Assembly: GCA_028293175.1 (NCBI GenBank)
Contig: JAQGPI010000236.1
Location: 1-37,291 of the forward strand
Origin: Verrucomicrobiaceae bacterium
GTDB taxonomy: Bacteria; Verrucomicrobiota; Verrucomicrobiia; Verrucomicrobiales; Verrucomicrobiaceae
Direction of reading: 5' to 3'
Length of the DNA: 37,291 nt
Shown: piece after piece, positions 32,701 through 37,291 of the stretch
Numbering within the stretch: position 1 is the first letter of the stretch
Layout: every line of letters begins with the position of its first letter
Position numbers and translations under genes: made by a program
The notes under the pieces: model-generated
The model's database searches: none
Told to the model about the DNA's origin: nothing
Seen by the model: the letters and a program-made list of their open reading frames with translations, nothing else

Positions 32701-34134
32701 GTGGATGTGAATGCACGGCCCGCCACCTTCACCGCCTGGGCCGGTATCAAAGGCCTCTCCGGCGGCAACGCCCAGCCCACGGCGAATCCGGACGGCGATG
32801 CGTATAACAACCTGATCGAATACTCCCTGGGCCTCAGCCCCACCAGCGGGGCGGATGACATCGGCGCGGTGTTCAGTGTGATACACAATGTGAGCGGTGG
32901 TGTGGACGTGCGCCTGCGCCGCCGTCACGGCAGCCAGGCTGATCTGACCTACACCATCGAGCTGCTGCCGAAGCTGCTCAACGCCACCTGGAGCACGACT
33001 TCCACCTCGCCCTCGATCACCAATAACGCCGACGGCAGCGAGACGCTCAACTTCGCCAGCATCAGCAATGATCTCGCGCTGGCAGGCGGTACTGATGGCT
33101 TTGTGCGCATCCGCGTTTCGCTTGATGCCAATCACGACACCATTGCCGAAGCCACCGCCACCTCCATCATCCTGGGCTGGCAGCGCCGCGCGCTCGGCTT
33201 GCAAAACCAGACCTATGCCGTGCCCTATGCCGCCACCGCTGTCTTCACCGGCACGATCGGCACCGTCACCGGCAACACCATCGACCTCACCGCTGCTGCT
33301 GGCGGCACTAACCTAACAACTCTCTTCGTTACCGGTAAGGAGTACTACATCGAGGCCATGAACGGCACCCAGCAGGGCCACCGCTGGGAGATCAGCGAAG
33401 CCTCCAGCACCGCCACCACTCTTGTGCTTGATCCCACACAGGCCCGCAGCACCCGCACCACCGTTCCCGCCAGCCTCGCGGGCACCCTCGTCGCCCTGCG
33501 CCGCCACTGGTGCGTATCCGATCTCTTCCCGCCCGCCGACTATCACGCCACCAACAGCGCCACCACCGCCGACCAAGTGCTCCTCTGGGACCCTGCCACC
33601 AGCGGCTACGTCACTCTTTGGCTGGCCAATTACTTCGGCCAGTCGCACTGGCATCAGGTCGGCGTCGCCGCACTCAATACCACCGAAGACAACCGCGTTC
33701 TCACGCCCGTGGACGGCTTCTTTGCCCGGCCCCGCGTCGGTGCCGTCACTGCCTTTGCCACCGGCCAGTTGCGCACCTGGCAGTTCGCCATGCCCTTGCA
33801 ACTCGGCACCAATTTTGTCGGCAATCCCTTTCCCATTGCGCAGAGTCCGGTCGAGCGCGTGATGACCACCGCCAACACCTTCACCGGCAAGACCAATCCC
33901 GGGCTGTCTGACCGCATCTACTTCTGGAACGGCGATACCGACAGCACCGCCACTGGCTACACCACTTACCATCTGCTGAAGTCCAGCACCCTGGAGATTT
34001 GGAAGGTCGTCGGCAGCACCGATCTGAGCACCAATCTGGGCCTGCAAAAGCTCTTCCTCAACGCCCGCGCCGGCTTCATCAACAGCATCATCGGCCAGCC
34101 TGATTGGATGATCCCGGCTCCTGCGGTGCCGTAG
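26734..34134 (+). CDS. Giant secreted SdrD_B-like repeat surface protein (2466 residues)
   Basis: The ATG at 26734 gives a long signal peptide (hydrophobic core VLGMVAGLLALSAQA); other nearby starts are possible. Residues to about 445 are unassigned and include several Trp and Tyr. Two DUF11-like modules (about 448-540 and 560-690; VTDNLPAG, ITENLPSG) follow. Seven SdrD_B-like Ca-binding units begin near residues 695, 850, 1016, 1175, 1337, 1586 and 1838, each opening with G.GN.VF.D.N.NG....GEGV.GV and ending in DLTIDFGF. Each full unit is about 160 residues because a second acidic half (DDN.GENGID) is added. He_PIG-type modules sit at about 1493-1583 and 1748-1832. An NPDGDAYNNLIEYSLGLSP motif (about 2013) precedes the 450-residue tail. 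Adhesion or surface-layer function is inferred. The stop codon abuts family A copy A6. Confidence 0.9.
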   Translation: MEKASKLRLNKHLMPHNRHPVPKEPSAPVACFLAFRRGGRAVLGMVAGLLALSAQAHNLDMRTDYLGYDKATLDLFQARAALGQTLIQVGDTIGLLMKATPNLGTPTGAGGYSTFFIPVGSQLQKAEYGRLDATGAFVASAVKGQSILALGDGAWGSRLTTGLIGLQLGPNINGQTANAVSSTGLNNGTMVGVYSDTGIFYSTDPKTAWQSWVNTGGLDNNQGTPADNSVLTSSGSAVVPSTRWDAEQLLAFGVLSPTLAFLDPADARGNAPWGMASAVAGPESGYAWAFNKTYWDSHASDPSRAKNSIAVGPWKRLKYDGSQSSKDTPGLKSTATGYSAADAGDIGYDLSAAHPLPETKSWTDNSSPKAVRIAWGNTELYRPEYARIQIKIIKGPGELKSPFDSAGFLQAYADTFGGDAGGEYNNFDHLWHYYKPTTAQLAGRPFIFKQVSKPLVMPNEVFSYSLWVINFGSQTLTNVQVTDNLPAGEQFLSAVPAASSGPNPLVWNFGSLAPQAIRQITVNVKAVGTGVMTNVATSKSDQFPPETTTDTTVGASQALLYADKMVTPTTAQPGGTVNYTMIISNEGTASSAVPLVITENLPSGFSYNGFISADINGAPAAPGAISIAVPSSQHPVFTVNTAIEARKSVVITFRAKISAVKLPGSYCNSYSFAYSGKVNSTGALACVTVQDVQLGIGNLVFFDENGDGLANPGEGVPGVNVELYKEDMTAGVDAPLASTVTNASGQYLFDTLDAGIYYVHIPKTMFQSSGPLFAKVAVAATLFGDDDVGQDGLNNSDPPSDGVDSNLVYLFPGQAPTDDNGETGVGSGSDNDNDASVDLTVDFGFQIPVGIGNLVFVDANHNSHADPGEGVGGVTVEIYDSSAPVSTGQYVFSATTTSTGHYLFDHLSTGDYYVHIPALNFQPGHPLSGLLSLPDVGAAVHSDDNVGENGIDAISPIYTGITSDMVHLEPGLAPVDAGGGSTNGETGFMASEDNANDNKIDLTIDFGFTDSPSPVCGVGNLVFKEDDDNFFYEDGEGVDGVTVQLFTASVSNPLATPPLRTVITANGGEYYFGNLLPGNYYVFIPPSNFSASGVLKNSLSIPGQGGDDGQDDDQDENGDDPFDPSISGVKSNVFNLAVGAEPTGNTSEFGFNSYVDDGSDTNNDLTIDLGFYEPVGVGNVVFKDLNGNGRYDDGEGVDGVTLQLFTPGLDPQTQLPVAATVSANGGRYSFTRLRPGSYFVYIPGVNFGIGGPLNGLLSVADTNTSWAGDDNQGEDGIDSPNPLSNGVSSREFTSLTGAAPTDATTEQGVGAADDNSTEGDFDATIDFGFYDNNTPILGIGNVVFNDLNHNGHYEAGEGVPGVHVRLFPANANPQSDTPASISITDADGSYLLRTNVPGDYIVFIPYTEFDVGGALFGLMSIPSNGTDDGVDDNADENGIDAVHPNITGISSAVVHLALGTEPLDGTAESGFNADSDNDADSNFDLTIDFGFDHICPTMVISPATLPGVTKEEGYPQVLSTTSGYGPYTWEITGGAPPEGLVLSPTGQFLGTATDVGVYNFSVQVTDATGCTGTANYQVTVSPIPTVGLGNCVYLDVNHNGVNDGNEGLADVELELFRAGQDPLIDGPLAEVDTDATGRYSFEGLTPGDYFLYIPPTEFAVGRPLYGCLSVPGAAADNGVDDNLPGNDNGIDNAQPELNGLFSNAMHLALGTEPTDGSTETGFDVTHDNANGNDSNFDATIDFGFQASCPTMVVTPSTLPSATEGNAYNQALQATGGVAPVTFSVTNGILPSGISVSTLGVIAGTPENQGAYAFTIRATDANGCSTDVPSSLVVGARLAVGNLVFFDANANGHADAGEGIDGVTVQLYRSTDTPGTSTPLATATTANGGRYLIDGLGSGQYILFIPKAMFATGAPLVNMKSVPGAMSSGDDNAGERGVDNAVPATNGIATAVFSLATGSAPTIDDSETGTDEASDDARDSDIDLTQDFGFVDVNARPATFTAWAGIKGLSGGNAQPTANPDGDAYNNLIEYSLGLSPTSGADDIGAVFSVIHNVSGGVDVRLRRRHGSQADLTYTIELLPKLLNATWSTTSTSPSITNNADGSETLNFASISNDLALAGGTDGFVRIRVSLDANHDTIAEATATSIILGWQRRALGLQNQTYAVPYAATAVFTGTIGTVTGNTIDLTAAAGGTNLTTLFVTGKEYYIEAMNGTQQGHRWEISEASSTATTLVLDPTQARSTRTTVPASLAGTLVALRRHWCVSDLFPPADYHATNSATTADQVLLWDPATSGYVTLWLANYFGQSHWHQVGVAALNTTEDNRVLTPVDGFFARPRVGAVTAFATGQLRTWQFAMPLQLGTNFVGNPFPIAQSPVERVMTTANTFTGKTNPGLSDRIYFWNGDTDSTATGYTTYHLLKSSTLEIWKVVGSTDLSTNLGLQKLFLNARAGFINSIIGQPDWMIPAPAVP

Positions 34135-34215
34135 AAAGAAAGTGGCTGCGGCTTTAGCCGCATCAGGCAAGGCTCCATGCCTGATCCTGATTCGGCTAAA
34201 GCCGAAACCACTTTC
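34135..34215. repeat. Family A palindromic repeat, full copy exactly between two stop codons (A6)
   Basis: Best-preserved copy: AAAGAAAGTGGCTGCGGCTT, then TAGCCGCATCAGG on the left, and CCTGATTCGGCTAAAGCCGA, then AACCACTTTC on the right, with a short ATGCCTGATC-containing centre. It occupies every base between the TAG of the SdrD_B-like gene (34132-34134) and the TGA of the exporter (34218-34216, minus strand). It may act as a bidirectional terminator. Confidence 0.9.
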
Positions 34216-35469
34216 TCAATGATGATGCCCGCCGGAAGCCAAGGCCGACCATCCCTGCCAGCCCATGAACACTGCCAGCACGGCCATCAGAGCGCATGAG
34301 ACATAGGGCGCGCGGCGCAGCTTGTCGCCGAGGCCGCTGAACCTCTTCTGCGCGTGCCCCAGGCTCCAGGCGGCGGCGGCACCGACCGACACCATGGTGA
34401 GCGCGAGGCCGAAGCTGAAGGCTCCCACGACGGCGAAGCCCAGGGCGGCGCGCTTCAGTTGCAAACACAGCAGCAGGATGGTGAAGGCGGCGGGGCAGGG
34501 CATCAGCCCGCCTGTGATACCAAATAGGACGATTTGGGATGTCGTCACCGTGCGGTTGGTGAAGCGCCGGGCGATGTCTTCGGCGTGGTAGCGCTCGTGC
34601 GCATCCTGGTACTCCACGGATGCCGCGGCGGCCGCGACTTCCGCCGTTTCCACGGGCTTGGGCACCTGGGCTTCATCGCCGAAGGGAACCCGGAACACAT
34701 GCGCGTGATCGGCATGGCCCATGGTGACGACGGCGAGGAAATGATGCGGCTCGGGCAGGATGGCGGTGGCCTCCCAAAAGGTGTCGCGGGCCTCGAATTG
34801 AAAGAGCTGGCTGGCACCGTCGAGACGCACCGTTTCAATGGTGAGGCGGGTGCGTTTCGCGAGCGACGTGGGCGTTCCGCCGGCGGTGCACGGGAAGATG
34901 CGGAACCGCGCATCGCCTTCCTTGGCCACGGCGATTTCCAGCCAGCCGTGACCGGTATCCAGCAAGGTGCCGCCATGCGGACCTCGCGGAGGCCCAGCGG
35001 CTTTGCGGGCGAAACGGGCAGGCACGATGAGGCCCTGCGGCAGCTCGATCTCATGCATGGTCGCATCGGAGGGCGGCGCTGCGGGCTCATCGTGGGAATG
35101 ATGCTCGTGATGATGGTCTTCGGCCTCGCGCACCTCGCGGCGCGTGCGCATGAACATCCATGCGGACAGCCCCAGGATCAGCACGGCGGACCCGATTTGC
35201 AGATAAGGCTCCACCGTTTCCGCATCGAACCGGTTGCCATAATGCAGGGCCACGGCGGCGAGAATCCAGATGATAAGCGAGTGCGAGAGCGCGGCGGACA
35301 AACCCAGCAGCACGGCCTGCGCCACGGTCCCGCGCACGGCGATGATGAAGGCGGCCATCATGGTCTTCGAATGCCCCGGCTCCAGCCCATGCAGCGCGCC
35401 TACCAGGATGGCAACGGGCACATAAAGCCAGGCGTGGCCGCTGTCGAGGTACTGGGTGAAGGAGGTCAT
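34216..35469 (-). CDS. RcnA/NicO-type nickel-cobalt exporter with a large inserted loop domain
   Basis: This 417-residue inner-membrane protein belongs to the NicO/RcnA family. Diagnostic motifs are HGLEPGHSKT (27-36) and GITGGLMPCPAAFTILLL (317-334). Three hydrophobic segments precede a long loop and at least three follow. The loop (about 112-300) is much longer than in E. coli RcnA. It opens with a His-rich EDHHHEHHSHDE, then has a beta-rich part (about 160-262: GPHGGTLLDTGHGWLEIAV, then LPEPHHFLAVVTMGHADHAH) and ends with HERYHAEDIARRF. The C terminus is GGHHH. Ni/Co efflux is likely; the inserted domain may bind metal. It is divergent from recG. Confidence 0.86.
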   Translation of the reverse strand: MTSFTQYLDSGHAWLYVPVAILVGALHGLEPGHSKTMMAAFIIAVRGTVAQAVLLGLSAALSHSLIIWILAAVALHYGNRFDAETVEPYLQIGSAVLILGLSAWMFMRTRREVREAEDHHHEHHSHDEPAAPPSDATMHEIELPQGLIVPARFARKAAGPPRGPHGGTLLDTGHGWLEIAVAKEGDARFRIFPCTAGGTPTSLAKRTRLTIETVRLDGASQLFQFEARDTFWEATAILPEPHHFLAVVTMGHADHAHVFRVPFGDEAQVPKPVETAEVAAAAASVEYQDAHERYHAEDIARRFTNRTVTTSQIVLFGITGGLMPCPAAFTILLLCLQLKRAALGFAVVGAFSFGLALTMVSVGAAAAWSLGHAQKRFSGLGDKLRRAPYVSCALMAVLAVFMGWQGWSALASGGHHH

Positions 35470-35634
35470 GTGATGAAGGTAGGCGGCATCTGCCGTTCAA
35501 TGTACGCACGCTAGGCAGGGCATGGTTCATGGCAATGACCATGCGCGAGTTCTCGATGGCGGCGGGTGGCGCGCCCTTTGTCCGCAAGACAACGATTGCC
35601 TTCCTTGCCCGTCAGGGCTCTGTTGGTCGCCGCC

Positions 35635-37291
35635 GTGCCCATCCTGCCTGCCCTCCCTGTCGATTCGCCCTTGCACCGTCCCCTTTCCGGGGTGCCGGGG
35701 CTGCTGCCAGCGGCACTGAAAAACCTCACCAAAGAGGGGGTGGAAACCGTGGCCGATGTGCTTTCCATGCTGCCGTTTCGTCACGAAGACCGGCAGCGCA
35801 TGGAGGGCCAGACCTTCCAGCCTTCGGAGGTGCCGAGCTGCCACCGCGTGCTGGTCACGAAGACCGGCGTACGCTACTTCGGCAGCCGACGCGGCGGGGG
35901 CAATTTCGAGGCCGCCGTGCAGCACATTGACGCCAATGCTTTGGGCCAATCGCTCACGCTTCGCTGGTGGAACATGCCCTTCATGGCACGCGCCATCGCC
36001 GAGGGCCAGGAGCTGATCATTCACGGCAAGATCAAGGAGTTTAAGGGCAAGCTCTCCATGGATCACCCGGAATACGAGGTGCTGAAGGGCGGCGATGACG
36101 ACGAGGCGGTGACCATTCACGCCGGGCGCATCACGCCCATCTACCGGTTGCGCGGCGGGCTCACGCAAAAGGCGGTGCGCGCGGCAGCATGGCATTCGTT
36201 GCAGGCCATGCCGGAGCCCATGGTGGCGGACATTCTGCCTGCGCCGAAAGCCGAGGGTGAATTCGCCGGATGGGCAAGGTCGAAGGCGCTGCGCGAGGCG
36301 CATTTCCCCACCTCGATGGAGACCCTGGAGCAGGCGCGGCGCTATCTCGCGCTGGAGGAGTTTTATCTTTACCAACTGCGCGTGGTGCGGCGCAGGCGCG
36401 ATGTGCTGGCCAGTGGTGGCCGCGTGTTGAAAGGCGACGGGCGGCTGGTGGCTTCCTTCCTCAAGGAGCTGCCCTTTGCCCTTACCGAAGCGCAGCGCCG
36501 TTGCGTGGCGGAGATCGCCAAAGACATGTCGCTCGGCTCGCCAATGAACCGCCTGCTGCACGGCGATGTGGGCAGCGGCAAGACGGTGGTGGCCTTCGCC
36601 GCCATGCTCACCGCCGTGGAAGCAGGCACGCAGGCCGCTCTGATGGCGCCCACCCAAATCCTGGCCGAGCAGCACGCGCGCAATGCCCGTCGCTGGCTTG
36701 AACCGCTAGGCCTGCGCGTGGCGCTGCTCACCGGCTCGAAGAAAGAAGACGGCAGCGGCATGGAGCTCTTCGATGCAGCGGGCAATGGTGTCTCACAGCG
36801 CGATGACGGAACGAAACCGCACATTCTTATCGGTACTCATGCGCTGCTGCATGATGCCTCGCTGGTGCACGACCTGGGGCTGGCGGTGATCGATGAACAG
36901 CACAAATTTGGCGTGGCCCAGCGCGCGAAATTGATCCAGCAAGGCACCATGCCGGATGTGCTGGTGATGACCGCCACGCCCATCCCGCGCACGCTCACAC
37001 TTACCATTTACGGTGACCTAGACGTCTCCACCATTGATCAAAGGCCGCAGCAAGGTGTTAAAATCGTCACCAAGGTGCGGCCCAAGGGCAAGCTCGAAGA
37101 TGCGGCGAAATTCCTCAAGGAACAGATCGAAGCGGGCCGCCAGGGCTACCTCGTTTTCCCCCTCATCGAGGAGAGCGACAAGCTGGATGCGGCGGGCGCG
37201 GTGAAGGGTCACAAGGAATGGACCAAGCTGCTCGCCCCGCACTCCGTGGGCCTGCTGCATGGCCGCATGAGCGCCGATGAAAAGGACGCGG
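35635..37291 (+). CDS. recG: ATP-dependent DNA helicase RecG (5' part, truncated by window end)
   Basis: About 552 codons are visible and the frame is open at the right edge. RecG reverses stalled replication forks and branch-migrates Holliday junctions. The N-terminal wedge region is present (PLSGVPGLLPAALKNL, then VADVLSMLPFRHEDR, and the OB-like LTLRWWNMPFMARAI). Helicase motifs are I GDVGSGKT (310-317), Ia MAPTQILAEQHA, II DEQH (420-423) and III TATPIPRT (446-453). The FPLIEES strand of the second helicase lobe is reached before truncation. No ATG is in frame upstream; GTG 35635 is the best start, with TTG codons at 35605 or 35596 as alternatives. The 165-base gap to the divergent exporter gene shows no clear promoter. 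Confidence 0.93.
   Translation, partial: MPILPALPVDSPLHRPLSGVPGLLPAALKNLTKEGVETVADVLSMLPFRHEDRQRMEGQTFQPSEVPSCHRVLVTKTGVRYFGSRRGGGNFEAAVQHIDANALGQSLTLRWWNMPFMARAIAEGQELIIHGKIKEFKGKLSMDHPEYEVLKGGDDDEAVTIHAGRITPIYRLRGGLTQKAVRAAAWHSLQAMPEPMVADILPAPKAEGEFAGWARSKALREAHFPTSMETLEQARRYLALEEFYLYQLRVVRRRRDVLASGGRVLKGDGRLVASFLKELPFALTEAQRRCVAEIAKDMSLGSPMNRLLHGDVGSGKTVVAFAAMLTAVEAGTQAALMAPTQILAEQHARNARRWLEPLGLRVALLTGSKKEDGSGMELFDAAGNGVSQRDDGTKPHILIGTHALLHDASLVHDLGLAVIDEQHKFGVAQRAKLIQQGTMPDVLVMTATPIPRTLTLTIYGDLDVSTIDQRPQQGVKIVTKVRPKGKLEDAAKFLKEQIEAGRQGYLVFPLIEESDKLDAAGAVKGHKEWTKLLAPHSVGLLHGRMSADEKDA

Overview
The window is high-GC bacterial chromosome. It most resembles Verrucomicrobiota of the Prosthecobacter/Verrucomicrobium type. 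This is inferred from very large secreted Ig-like/SdrD_B-like proteins, a verrucomicrobial C-terminal segment of the NPDGD..NNLIEY..G type, weak or absent Shine-Dalgarno sequences before many genes, and a high density of palindromic intergenic repeats. No rRNA, tRNA, CRISPR array or insertion sequence was seen.

Layout. 1-9.2 kb: the C-terminal part of a secreted Ig-like protein; a FadL-type porin followed closely by a membrane histidine kinase; then, on the minus strand, thymidylate kinase (tmk), DNA polymerase III delta' (holB) and an AlkZ/YcaQ-like winged-helix protein; then a lipoprotein. 9.2-14.3 kb: a small WapI-like gene broken by an in-frame TAG, an M23 peptidase, an MFS transporter, a two-gene unit of a small acidic protein and an HNH nuclease, a membrane protein, and a secreted thioredoxin-like protein. 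14.7-19.8 kb: two back-to-back arsenic/phosphate modules. One is arsR, aquaporin, DUF6428 and arsC on the minus strand, with no ArsB/ACR3 pump. The other is a second arsR divergent from a PiT phosphate transporter, an outer-membrane barrel and a periplasmic two-domain rhodanese. 20.3-25.2 kb: an orphan GAF histidine kinase and a 1054-residue WD40-Roc/COR-like GTPase-zinc-ribbon-TIR/SEFIR protein. 25.7-37.3 kb: a CDF metal transporter, a 2466-residue surface protein with seven SdrD_B-like units, an enlarged RcnA-type Ni/Co exporter, and the 5' part of recG.

The strongest candidate for an undescribed system is the single-gene WD40-GTPase-COR-TIR protein at 22034-25198. It has the sensor-switch-effector logic of NLR-like immune proteins, but with a Ras/Roc-type GTPase as the switch. 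It stands alone between repeat-rich intergenic stretches.

The second theme is intergenic DNA. At least nine distinct palindromic or repeated families were recognised by eye. The best, family A, has at least six copies whose GAAAGTGG ends lie at or near gene ends. One copy exactly fills the gap between two convergent stop codons. Other points of interest are the HNH/small-partner gene pair and the pump-less arsenic operon.
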